From Pseudomonas alcaliphila JAB1 (lineage in GTDB: Bacteria > Pseudomonadota > Gammaproteobacteria > Pseudomonadales > Pseudomonadaceae), in assembly GCF_001941865.1 (NCBI RefSeq), contig NZ_CP016162.1:2480001-2544000 (forward strand): DNA of 64,000 nucleotides, given 5' to 3'. A program made the translations under genes and the position numbers. Of this stretch, positions 42,031-49,790 are shown piece after piece (position 1 is the stretch's first letter; every line of letters begins with the position of its first letter). The notes below the pieces were generated by a model. That model saw nothing but the letters and a program-made list of their open reading frames with translations, was not told the DNA's origin and did not search any database.

Positions 42031-42726
42031 TTACTCGACAACTATGGTTGTAATGCGGTTGACGCTGATGATTTGCCCACACCAAATCATCTCGAAATGA
42101 GCAGCCTGGATGATCGAGGTAACAGGTCGCGGTGACATCAGTGCCCAACAGATGTTGCCGGTAGATCGAACCGAGTGGTAGCGCAGGCCCATGCATCCTT
42201 CTCGTTTCAATTCGCTTCCCAATTGATTTGAATGTGCGTAATCGTTCGGCGCATAGATGGCGTCTGAAAGCGGCATTGCGGTGGCGTCCCTCATCCCGCT
42301 GTCGCTGAAGCTGGCGGTCAGCCCTCTGAAGACGAAACGCTCATAGTTGAGCTCCGGCACATTCGACCAGTAGCGCTCTTGGTGATGACGCACCTCGGCA
42401 ATCGCGGTGTCCATCCTGTCGGCTAGGTAGAACACGCCGAAGGTGCCATTGCTGAAGCGCGAGCCAGCTGGATTAACATGGGTGAAGGGCGCTGTCGCAT
42501 ACGAGCAGCCAGGGATGCCGAACGGAATCTGGTCACGCGGAATCAGCTCCAGGCGACCAATCTCGTTCTGCAGTCGTGGATTGGTTAGCGCCTGGATCTG
42601 ATAAAGAGCTTCGAAGTCCTCGGCGTCGGCGACATCATCGAACAGGGCAATGGGCGGAAACTTGGAGTTGACCAGGCGGTAGGCCTGCTGGCTTTCACCT
42701 TCCAGCACGGGAAGGTCTCCGAGCAT
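42031..42726 (-). CDS. RES-domain toxin
   Basis: 231 residues. The RES domain has its three landmark residues: Arg in QAYRLVNSKFPPIALFDD, Glu in TAIAEVRHHQERYW and Ser in GLRYHSVRSTG. RES toxins degrade or ADP-ribosylate: some members hydrolyse NAD+ (MbcT) and others modify Prs (ParT). The start ATG at 42724-42726 overlaps the antitoxin stop (TAATG), the usual antitoxin-first order. Confidence 0.92.
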   Translation of the reverse strand: MLGDLPVLEGESQQAYRLVNSKFPPIALFDDVADAEDFEALYQIQALTNPRLQNEIGRLELIPRDQIPFGIPGCSYATAPFTHVNPAGSRFSNGTFGVFYLADRMDTAIAEVRHHQERYWSNVPELNYERFVFRGLTASFSDSGMRDATAMPLSDAIYAPNDYAHSNQLGSELKREGCMGLRYHSVRSTGNICWALMSPRPVTSIIQAAHFEMIWCGQIISVNRITTIVVE

Positions 42727-43133
42727 TACCACTGGGCACCTCGTAGCGCGTCGATCCGCCGGAATGTCTCGTACAGCGAGATCATGTCGCCCTGCGCCAT
42801 GATGTCGAGCGGCGCGCGGCCGTTGAAGAACTCGTTGCGGTTCTCCATCGTGGGGAAACCATAGACGTTCTCGGGGTTGTCGAACACAACGCGCAGCGCT
42901 GCGTGGATGTTCAGCACAAGACTGATGCGCTGCATCTGATCGGAGTCCAGGCTTACCGCCCATGCCGAATCCTTCTGACTGGCTCGGGTGTAGGTGCTGC
43001 GGGAAATCCGCAGCACCCGGCAAGCCTGCTCGCAGGTGGCCTTCCACTTGTCCAGAATGTTTAGCGCGGCACGCAGGCCGGCTGCGCACTGGGTTTTCGA
43101 GAAGTCCTGAGTTTGGATAGCGGCAGCTGTCAT
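42726..43133 (-). CDS. Xre/MbcA/ParS-family antitoxin
   Basis: 135 residues. An N-terminal helix-turn-helix-like region (AALNILDKWKATCEQACRVL, ISRSTYTRASQK) and the C-terminal toxin-binding domain (RISLVLNIHAALRVVFDNPE, FFNGRAPLDIMAQGDMISLY) are both present. The ATG at 43131-43133 has AAGGG upstream. It neutralises the RES toxin by plugging its active site in known pairs and represses the operon. Confidence 0.9.
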   Translation of the reverse strand: MTAAAIQTQDFSKTQCAAGLRAALNILDKWKATCEQACRVLRISRSTYTRASQKDSAWAVSLDSDQMQRISLVLNIHAALRVVFDNPENVYGFPTMENRNEFFNGRAPLDIMAQGDMISLYETFRRIDALRGAQW

Positions 43134-43218
43134 GGAGAACCCTTGCTCTGATCTGTAGGTCGAAATATAGCATATTTGATTCTGCAGATCGATTGTGGCT
43201 GCTTCACTGGCGCTGCTT

Positions 43219-43485
43219 CTAGCGTCCATCTTCAGTGTCCGAGTGGAAGAATTGGACGGGGTGAGGAGTGTAGGGTGCGCCTTTACCCATAAACCGTATG
43301 CGCTGGGCATCGCTGACTGCGTTGCACTGTGCCTCACCCAGTTTTGCTCGATTGTCCCGGCACTGCAGTCGCAGTTCCTTGAGCCGCTTGGGATTCTCTG
43401 CAAGCGCTTCAGCCGACTCAAACGGCATCGGCTTTTCGCATGCGCTCAACAGCAGGGCAGCCAGTAGTAATGACATCTTTTTCAT
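43219..43485 (-). CDS. eexN: EexN-family entry-exclusion lipoprotein
   Basis: 88 residues. Lipoprotein signal MKKMSLLLAALLLSAC with the lipobox cysteine at 16. The mature part has PKRLKELRLQCRDNRAKLGE and QCNAVSDAQRIRF, the EexN pattern of conjugative plasmids and elements, where it blocks entry of a like element. The ATG at 43483-43485 is preceded by AGGAG. Nearby transfer genes are broken, so it is a leftover but could still be made. Confidence 0.8.
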   Translation of the reverse strand: MKKMSLLLAALLLSACEKPMPFESAEALAENPKRLKELRLQCRDNRAKLGEAQCNAVSDAQRIRFMGKGAPYTPHPVQFFHSDTEDGR

Positions 43486-44276
43486 CAAGCGATCTCCTTC
43501 TGTGATGCGTGATCAGGAAGCAAAGCCTGGCTTTCCGCCGGACTCACCCGTCCGATAAAACGGGCCATTTGCTCGGCCGGATCGCCTTCGCGCCTTACCA
43601 AGTAGGTGGTTAGCATCGATGCGCAGCCGTCCAGCGGCCGGGCCACGACATCCGGATTGTTGAGTTCGTTGATGCGCGCCAGGCTGGAGAAGCCCAGGCC
43701 GTAACCAGCTGCCACCAGCGCCATCATCAGATCCAGGGTGGGAACGCGGTCGGCAATGGTCAGTCGCGTATCCACGGTGCCAAGCACCCGCTGCAACTGT
43801 TGCCAGAAACCTTCGCAAACTTGCGGATCGCAGAGCACTAGCGGGTAGCGCACCACCTCGTCGAGCGGTACGCGTCGATAGGTCAGTAGCGGGTGGCGAG
43901 CCGGCACCGCCACTACCAGCGGATCGAACCAGACCGGCTCGGCCACCAGTCCATCGCCAACCTCGTCGGACTGGGCGAGCCCGATGTCGAACAGGTCGTC
44001 GTTCAGGCCCCTGATCTGTTCGCTGAAGGTGACCTCCGACAGGCAGATCTAGACCTCCGGTTCTTCCTCACGGCCCTGGGCGAGCAGGGCGGCCAGGCGT
44101 GCCTGCGGGATGCCATCGGACAGCGCAACGCGGATTCGCCCGCGCTAGCCGGCCGCCGCACTCTTGACGCTGGCCTTGGCCTGGTCGACCACGGCGAGCA
44201 CCCGGCGTGCTTCTTCCAGCAGCACCTTGCCGGCCCAGGTCAGGCGCGTGCGCCGCGTGGTGCGCTCGAACAGTTG
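43485..44276 (-). pseudogene. LysR-family regulator, 5'-truncated with two amber stops
   Basis: Reading from 44276 down: QLFERTTRRTRLTWAGKVLL (end of the LysR helix-turn-helix), linker helix, then TAG at 44145-44147, RGRIRVALSDGIPQARLAAL, TAG at 44049-44051, then the effector domain to 43485 (FDPLVVAVPARHPLL, GYGLGFSSLA). The first ~35 residues are lost where the sequence joins the helix-turn-helix gene at about 44277. It resembles LysR regulators of aromatic or chloride metabolism. Not functional. Confidence 0.85.
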
Positions 44277-44548
44277 AGCGCGTACATCACCCGTCGGCCG
44301 AACTTATGGAAGCGCGGCCCGCCGCCGATTACCCGCTGCTTCTCCAGCGTGCGCGGCGACAGCTGCAGGAAGGCCGCGGCTTCGTTGTTGGTGAGGTAGC
44401 GAGGGGCAGGGCAGGCCTGTGGTGTTTGCGCCTCACCAGCGCCCTCCACGGGCCGCATGGCATGCGTCGTCGGCGCGGCCTTGTGGTGCAGCGGGGCATC
44501 GAGATCAATGCGACGCAGGTGACGGGAAAGATTGGTTGAGTGCGACAT
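44240..44548 (-). CDS. AlpA/excisionase-like helix-turn-helix protein, 3' end replaced
   Basis: 102 residues. The core RYLTNNEAAAFLQLSPRTLE plus IGGGPRFHKFGRRVMYA is the helix-turn-helix protein found near the replication/partition genes of Tn4371-type and related conjugative elements. After VMYA the frame enters LysR sequence (LNCSSAPRGARA), so about the last 20 native residues are lost at a deletion junction near 44277. GGAGG precedes the ATG at 44546-44548. DNA binding may survive. Confidence 0.75.
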   Translation of the reverse strand: MSHSTNLSRHLRRIDLDAPLHHKAAPTTHAMRPVEGAGEAQTPQACPAPRYLTNNEAAAFLQLSPRTLEKQRVIGGGPRFHKFGRRVMYALNCSSAPRGARA

Positions 44549-45050
44549 GGTGTGTCCTCCGTTGATGGGGGAGGTGCACCGTGCGGCAGCCGTCGCATTC
44601 GATCATGCCGGGTTGGGTCTGGGCGAATGCGCAGGCAGGAGGGGCGAGGATTGATACCGGGAAGGTCTGGACGCTGACCGGGTACGCTCATCTACGCGCG
44701 TCACTGGCCAGGGCGCCCAAGCGCGCAAAGCCCCATTGGCGAAGCCCTACGGATTTACAGGTCTGTGGCTTTTCACAAAACCGGAAAGCCGCATCGGCGG
44801 ATTTCCGTAGATCGGTAAAAACGTAAATCCGCTTCTCCAGAAATCCATAAATCCGTGGATACGGATCGACGGATTTGTGCAAAACCGTAAGACCGCAACG
44901 GTCTCAATCAGCAGGCGGAAAAGCGAGGTGGCTCCGGGCTGATCGCCGGGTGCGTGCACCCGTGCATCAGCCTAGCGGGCGCGCGGGTGGCCGGTAGGGC
45001 AGGGGCGCAAAAAAACAAGGCACCGGGTCGCCTCGGTGCCCTCCGCTGGC
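44549..45050. repeat. Non-coding region with a cluster of CGGATTT repeats
   Basis: 502 bases without a convincing gene. Five exact copies of CGGATTT lie in 127 bases: direct at 44750-44756, 44798-44804 and 44870-44876, inverted at 44825-44831 and 44849-44855; a near copy AAATCCA is at 44841-44847. The arrangement upstream of a helix-turn-helix gene suggests iterons or operator sites of the ancestral mobile element. Confidence 0.6.
45009..45040 (-). terminator. Rho-independent terminator after ardA
   Basis: GGCACCG at 45019-45025 pairs with CGGTGCC at 45034-45040; on the minus strand TTGTTTTTTTG follows. It lies 11 bases after the ardA stop. Confidence 0.88.
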
Positions 45051-45567
45051 CTAGCGATTCCAGAACACATGCACCTGCTCCAAGCCGGTCTCCAGGGTGA
45101 ACACGTCGCCGCTGTACTCCATGTCGCGGGCCATGGCGCGGTAGTCGATGTACATGGCCAGATGCGGCGGAATGCTGCTGGTTTGCTCGGTCAACTCCTG
45201 GGCGTAGTCGGCCAGCGAACTATAGCAGCCGCAGTAATCTTCCTCGGCCGCCTTGCGTGCTTGCTCGAGGCCATTGAAATGAGCGAGCAGGGCGCCGCCG
45301 AACGCGGGGTATTCTTCGATAAAGCAGGCGACCTTGCGTGCGTTCTCGAGCCCCTCGTACTCACCGAGACGGTAGGTAGCCGTCAAACCCCTCGAAGTCG
45401 TGAATGGCGTATTCCTCCGCATCCTCGACCGGCGAGGCCGCCAGCATGGCGTCGACCTGTCCCTGAATATCGTCCAGCTCCAGGGTGGCATCGATCCAGA
45501 CGCCATGCAGGTGGCCGGCGTTGTATGCAGCCTGATCGGCAACGTAGATCCTGATTTCTTCGCTCAC
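45051..45567 (-). pseudogene. ardA: ardA antirestriction gene, frameshifted by a 4-bp duplication
   Basis: Two overlapping frames together make a full ArdA (about 170 residues): MSEEIRIYVADQAAYNAGHL to DFEGFDGY, then LGEYEGLENARKVACFIEEY to QVHVFWNR. The break is at 45372-45379, where GTAG occurs twice in tandem (GTAGGTAG); with one copy the frame would read DGYRLGEYEG. ArdA mimics DNA and blocks type I restriction enzymes during transfer. The start is GTG at 45565-45567 with AAGGAG upstream. As it stands only a 68-residue fragment is made. Confidence 0.9.
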
Positions 45568-46134
45568 GACTTTCGCTCCTTCGTCTTCAGGGTCCTGCGC
45601 TTGCGCTGCGCATGACCCCCTGCCGACTAGGGCGACTAAGGCGCTCGTGAAAAAATCAGGAAAAATCGCGGAGGCTCCAGCCAGCGCAGCGGCCGGGTGG
45701 AAACCGTCTTTTTTCTTGATTTTGAGGGGGCAAGAGCCCCTGCTTTCAGTGATCAGTGAAGTAATTGACTGGTTTCTTTATCAGTACAGGAACATCAGAT
45801 AAACGAATGCTGCACTAATAAAAGAGAGACTGCCGACGGTGAGCCAACAAAGGGTATAGGCCCGGCGTGCGCAATGGCCACACTCATAAACATCGCTAGC
45901 CACCGTACCTCCGCATTCTGCGCATCGCTTTAGTTTCTCGGACATTTGGAATCAAACACTAGCCGCGTGGAGTAGGCATCGTTGACGAGGTAATTAAGGT
46001 GCTTTTAAAACTGAAAATTAGTCTCATATAGTGAGGCGGTACTGCTTATCCTTGCCCAGAAAAGCATCTGTAGATGCTCCTCTTGGTTGCGATAGAAGCG
46101 CGCTCAGGGCGCTTTCAATTTTGACAGATTATCT
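45568..46134. other. Region between ardA and the signalling array
   Basis: 567 bases. It is probably the right edge of the island. A GC-rich block (45568-45720) is followed by AT-rich DNA. Only one small gene is visible (45781-45945). Near 46096-46114 AAGCGC pairs with GCGCTT just past the end of the LOV/GGDEF/EAL gene, possibly its 3' hairpin. No copy of the tRNA-Leu end was found. Confidence 0.5.
45781..45945 (-). CDS. Small zinc-ribbon membrane protein
   Basis: 54 residues. Two Cys pairs (CAEC at 8-11 and CGHC at 22-25) form a treble-clef or zinc-ribbon-like knuckle, followed by a single membrane helix (about 33-53, LTVGSLSFISAAFVYLMFLY). The layout matches small cytoplasmic zinc-ribbon/membrane proteins often annotated as hypothetical. 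Shine-Dalgarno is weak. The clean motif order makes chance unlikely. Function unknown. Confidence 0.6.
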   Translation of the reverse strand: MSEKLKRCAECGGTVASDVYECGHCARRAYTLCWLTVGSLSFISAAFVYLMFLY

Positions 46135-49100
46135 TTAGTTGTTCTTATGCGCCGTATGGTGTTCGCGAAAAGCTTGGTTGATATTCTGTCGTAGCTGCTC
46201 ATCGTCCCAAGGCTTGGTGAGGAACTTGTAGATAGCGCCCTGATTGATTGCATCGGTAACCGATTTGAGGTCCGTATAGCCTGAAAGCACGATTCGGATA
46301 GTGTCTGGGTATAGATCTTTAACCAAACTTAGAAACTCGGTGCCGCTCATTTCCGGCATGCGTTGGTCAGAGAGGATCACCTGCACATCATGTTTGGCCA
46401 ATAGCTCAAAGGCGTCTTGGGCACGGGTTGCCATGAGAATCTTATAGCCGTCGCGGCGAAGGAGGCGGGCGAGGGCGCGCAGGATATTCTCCTCGTCGTC
46501 GAGCAGCAGCAAGGTCTGCTCCTGTTCCTTGCCGGCCAGCTGGCCCGGTTCCAGGGTCAGCATGCGTGCGCGCAGGAAGTCCTGCAGCTCGGCGAAGGGC
46601 ATGGGTTTGGCGAAGTAGTAGCCCTGGAACTCGTCGCACTGGCTCTTCTTCAGGAAGGCGAACTGCGGCTCGGTTTCCACCCCTTCGGCGATCACCTTCA
46701 GGCGCAGGTGGTGGGCCATGGAGATGATGCCCTGGGTGATCGCCGCGTCGTGGCGGTCGCTGATGATCTCCTGGACGAAGGAGCGGTCGATCTTGACCTT
46801 GTCGATGGGCAGGCGCTTGAGGTAGTTGAGGCTGGAGAAGCCGGTGCCGAAATCGTCGATGGCGATCTTCACGCCCAGGCGCTTGAGCTGGTGCAGGGTC
46901 TCGATGGCCCGCTCGGCATTGTGCAGCAGCACGGTTTCGGTGATTTCCAGCTCCAGCAGGTCGGCATCCAGGCCGTACTTGCTGAGCATGGCGCTGATGC
47001 TGTCGACGAAGTTGCTGCGCTGGAAGTGCACCGGGGAGATGTTCACCGCCATGCTCGGCCCGGTCATGCCCTGTTCGCACAGTTCCTTGATCTGCCGGCA
47101 GGCGGTGTCCAGTACCCACTGGCTGAGCGGGATGATCTGCCCGGTGTCTTCGGCGATGGGCACGAACAGCGCCGGCGAGATGAAGCCCCTGCTCGGGTGT
47201 TCCCAGCGCAGCAGGGCCTCGAGGCCGACTACCCGGCCGCTGCGGCCGTCGATCTGGGGTTGGTAGTAGAGGGTGAAATCCCGGTTCTCGATGGCTTTCT
47301 GCAGTTCGTTGCGCAGCACCACCCGCTCGCCGACGCGCTGGTTGAGGTCGTTGGTGAACCACTGGTAGTTGTTGCGCCCTTCCTGCTTGGCCTTGTACAT
47401 GGCCAGGTCGGCCTGCTGGATCAACTGCATGGGCTGGTCCAGCAGGCCGTCGCTGAGGGTGATGCCGATGCTCGCGGTGACGTGCAGGTCGATGCCCTCG
47501 ACGCGATAGGGCCGGGCGATGTCGGCCAGCAGGCGTTCGGCCACCTGCAGCACGTCTTCCTCGCGCGCCAGGTCCGGCAGCAGCACGATGAACTCGTCGC
47601 CGCCCATGCGCGCCACCGTGTCGCCGGGGCGCACCTGGGCGCTCATGCGCCGTGCCACTTCGAGCAGAATCTGGTCGCCGAAATGGTGGCCCATGGAGTC
47701 GTTGATCGGCTTGAAACCGTCCAGGTCGATGAACATCACCGCCAGGCTGCGCTGGTAGCGCCGGGAAATCTGGCAGCCCTGGCGCAGGCGGTCTTCCAGC
47801 AGAGTGCGGTTGGGCAGGCCGGTGAGCACGTCGTGGCTGGCGTTGAAGCTCAGCTCGTCCTGGTAGCGCATCTCTTCGCTGATGTCGTTCTGTACGCCGA
47901 CGAAGTGGGTCAGTTCGCCGCGCTCGTCGAGCACCGGGGAGATGTACAGGTCGTTCCAGAACGGGCTGCCGTCCTTGCGGTAGTTGCGCAGCACCACATG
48001 GGCTTCGCTGGAGTGCGCCAGGCCGTGGCGGATGACGTCCAGCGCGGCCTGGTCGCGCTCGCCGCTCTGCAGCAGGCGGCAGTTGTGGCCGATGACCTCG
48101 TGCGCGCTGTAGCCGGTGATGCGCTCGAAGGCCGGGTTGACGTAGATGATCGGCTGGTCGAACTCCTGCGCGTCGACTATCACCACGCCGTTGTAGCTGG
48201 CTTCCAGACTGCGTTTGAGCAGGCGCAACTGCTTCTCCGACTCCTTGCGTTCGCCGATGTCGCGCAGCGACAGCAGGCGCACCTGCTGGCCTTCCCAGTC
48301 GGTCTCGGAGAGCTGGATTTCCACCTCCAGCTCGTCGCCGGCCGGCGTCTGCAGGCTCCACTCGAAGAGGTCTTCGCTGATGTGCGGCAGGTCGAAGCGC
48401 AGTTGCAGCAGTTGTGCCTGGCTGGCGTCGAACAGCAGCTCGGCGGCCGGGTTGGCGTAGCGCAGGGCGCCTTCGCCGTCGACCACCAGCAGAGCATCGC
48501 GGGTGTCGTCGAGCAGCTTGCGAAACGATTGCTCGCGCCGCGTGGCCTGCTCGCGCGCGCGCTGTTTCTCGGTGACGTCGATGGCCAGCACCAGGCAGCA
48601 GGGTTGTTCGTCGAACTCGAAGTCATGCACCAGCACCTCGGCCATGACCTCGTGGCCGGCCTTGTGCAGGTAGCGCCACAATCCGGCCTCCGGGTTGGCG
48701 ATCGACACACTGCGCAGGTTGGAGTTGAAGTAGTCGAGGAAGCGCTGCTGCTCTTCGGGGCTGCGGATATCCAGCGCACTCATCGCCAGGAACTCTTCCT
48801 GCGAGTAGCCGAAGAAGCGCGTCGCGGCCAGGTTTACGGCGCGAAAGCGCAGGTTTTCCTTGTTGAACACCCACATCGGCTCAGGATTGGACTCGAACAG
48901 CAGGCGGTAGCGCTGCTCGCTTTCCGCCAGGCGCGCGGTGGCCTGGCCGCGGTCGATGGCGTAACGAATGCTGCGCAGCAACTGGGTGCTGTCGAAGTCG
49001 CCCTTGACCAGGTAGTCCGCGGCCCCCAGGGCGATGGCGCTGGCGTCCAGGCGCGCGTCGCCCTGGCCGGTGAGCAGGATGATCGGTCGGCTGGTGCCGG

Positions 49101-49335
49101 CCTGACGCGCCTGCTCGATCAGCTCCAGGCCCGATTCGGCGCCGAGTCGGTAGTCCACCAGGTAGAGATCGTGGTCCTGCGCGAGAATGCTGGCCAGGCC
49201 CTGTTGGTAATCGGCGCACCAGTCCAGTTGCAGCGGCGCGTCCGTCGCCTGGCGCAGCAAGTCGCGGGTGATGACGAAGTCGTCTTCGTCGTCGTCGATC
49301 AGCAGCAGGCGCCAGTGGTTTTCGAGTCGGGTCAT
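46135..49335 (-). CDS. REC-PAS-PAS-LOV-GGDEF-EAL-REC cyclic-di-GMP signalling protein
   Basis: 1066 residues. REC (1-130, Asp61), two PAS domains (about 140-260 and 265-370), a LOV-type PAS (about 375-490), GGDEF (about 495-655, motif intact at 578-582), EAL (about 665-925, EAL at 706-708) and a second REC (about 940-1060, Asp990). The LOV part has GHNCRLLQ with the photo-adduct cysteine at 419 and flavin contacts Asn418, Arg420, Gln423, Arg436, Asn451, Asn461 and Gln482. So blue light or redox may set cyclic-di-GMP levels. Both catalytic motifs look intact. The start overlaps the stop of the response regulator gene upstream (ATGA). Last gene of the array. Confidence 0.93.
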   Translation of the reverse strand: MTRLENHWRLLLIDDDEDDFVITRDLLRQATDAPLQLDWCADYQQGLASILAQDHDLYLVDYRLGAESGLELIEQARQAGTSRPIILLTGQGDARLDASAIALGAADYLVKGDFDSTQLLRSIRYAIDRGQATARLAESEQRYRLLFESNPEPMWVFNKENLRFRAVNLAATRFFGYSQEEFLAMSALDIRSPEEQQRFLDYFNSNLRSVSIANPEAGLWRYLHKAGHEVMAEVLVHDFEFDEQPCCLVLAIDVTEKQRAREQATRREQSFRKLLDDTRDALLVVDGEGALRYANPAAELLFDASQAQLLQLRFDLPHISEDLFEWSLQTPAGDELEVEIQLSETDWEGQQVRLLSLRDIGERKESEKQLRLLKRSLEASYNGVVIVDAQEFDQPIIYVNPAFERITGYSAHEVIGHNCRLLQSGERDQAALDVIRHGLAHSSEAHVVLRNYRKDGSPFWNDLYISPVLDERGELTHFVGVQNDISEEMRYQDELSFNASHDVLTGLPNRTLLEDRLRQGCQISRRYQRSLAVMFIDLDGFKPINDSMGHHFGDQILLEVARRMSAQVRPGDTVARMGGDEFIVLLPDLAREEDVLQVAERLLADIARPYRVEGIDLHVTASIGITLSDGLLDQPMQLIQQADLAMYKAKQEGRNNYQWFTNDLNQRVGERVVLRNELQKAIENRDFTLYYQPQIDGRSGRVVGLEALLRWEHPSRGFISPALFVPIAEDTGQIIPLSQWVLDTACRQIKELCEQGMTGPSMAVNISPVHFQRSNFVDSISAMLSKYGLDADLLELEITETVLLHNAERAIETLHQLKRLGVKIAIDDFGTGFSSLNYLKRLPIDKVKIDRSFVQEIISDRHDAAITQGIISMAHHLRLKVIAEGVETEPQFAFLKKSQCDEFQGYYFAKPMPFAELQDFLRARMLTLEPGQLAGKEQEQTLLLLDDEENILRALARLLRRDGYKILMATRAQDAFELLAKHDVQVILSDQRMPEMSGTEFLSLVKDLYPDTIRIVLSGYTDLKSVTDAINQGAIYKFLTKPWDDEQLRQNINQAFREHHTAHKNN

Positions 49336-49790
49336 ACGGGCTTGCCATCTACGGGGAGTTCGACGATTTCCAGCCAGTAGCGGCCGAGGGTCTTCACTAC
49401 CTCGAGCAGGCCGCTATAGGTCACCGGCTTGGTGATGAACGAATTGCCGCCCATGTCGTAGCTGCGCAGGATGTCTTCCTCGGCCGACGAGGTGGTCAGC
49501 ACCACCACCGGGATGCCGCGCAGCAGCGCATCGGATTTGATCGCGTGCAGCGCCTCGCGGCCGTCCATGCGCGGCATGTTGAGGTCGAGCAGGATCAGGC
49601 CGGGCAGCGGGTAGCGTTCCTCGTCGTCGTAGGGCGCGCGCCGCCGCAAGTAGTCGAGCAGCGCCTCGCCGTCATGCACGAAGTGTAGCGTGTTGCCGAT
49701 GTGGCACTCGGCGAACGCCTCCCGCGTCATCAGGCAGTCGTCCTGGTCGTCGTCGGCGATCAGGATGTGTACGGGGGGCTGTGCGTTCAT
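49332..49790 (-). CDS. Single-domain response regulator (Rcp1/CheY-like)
   Basis: 152 residues, a stand-alone REC: acidic pocket ADDDQDD, phospho-acceptor Asp69 in LILLDLNMPRMDG, Thr in VVVLTTSS and Lys in FITKPV. It is of the type paired with phytochrome-like kinases (family resemblance). ATGA overlaps on both sides tie it to the 1807-residue kinase and the LOV protein; it may carry phosphate between them. Confidence 0.94.
   Translation of the reverse strand: MNAQPPVHILIADDDQDDCLMTREAFAECHIGNTLHFVHDGEALLDYLRRRAPYDDEERYPLPGLILLDLNMPRMDGREALHAIKSDALLRGIPVVVLTTSSAEEDILRSYDMGGNSFITKPVTYSGLLEVVKTLGRYWLEIVELPVDGKPV

Noticed and set aside
42031..43173. A single 380-codon gene covering the RES toxin and its antitoxin
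   Set aside because: The first 149 codons are out of frame with the antitoxin and show no domain; the toxin starts at the ATG overlapping the antitoxin stop.
43219..44548. A CRISPR array or other repeat-spacer array in the island
   Set aside because: No regularly spaced repeats of 23-40 bases were seen here or elsewhere in the window; the only repeat cluster (44750-44876) has 7-base units at irregular spacing.
44688..44882. A 64-codon frame over the repeat cluster
   Set aside because: No ribosome binding site, no family resemblance; its periodic KSV/KSA pattern follows from the CGGATTT repeats.
45592..45625. A possible att site or terminator in the GC-rich block after ardA
   Set aside because: The hairpin is imperfect and has no match to the tRNA-Leu 3' end.
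46417..49380. A 987-codon open frame opposite the LOV/GGDEF/EAL gene
   Set aside because: Antisense shadow; the minus-strand protein has seven recognisable domains in this interval.
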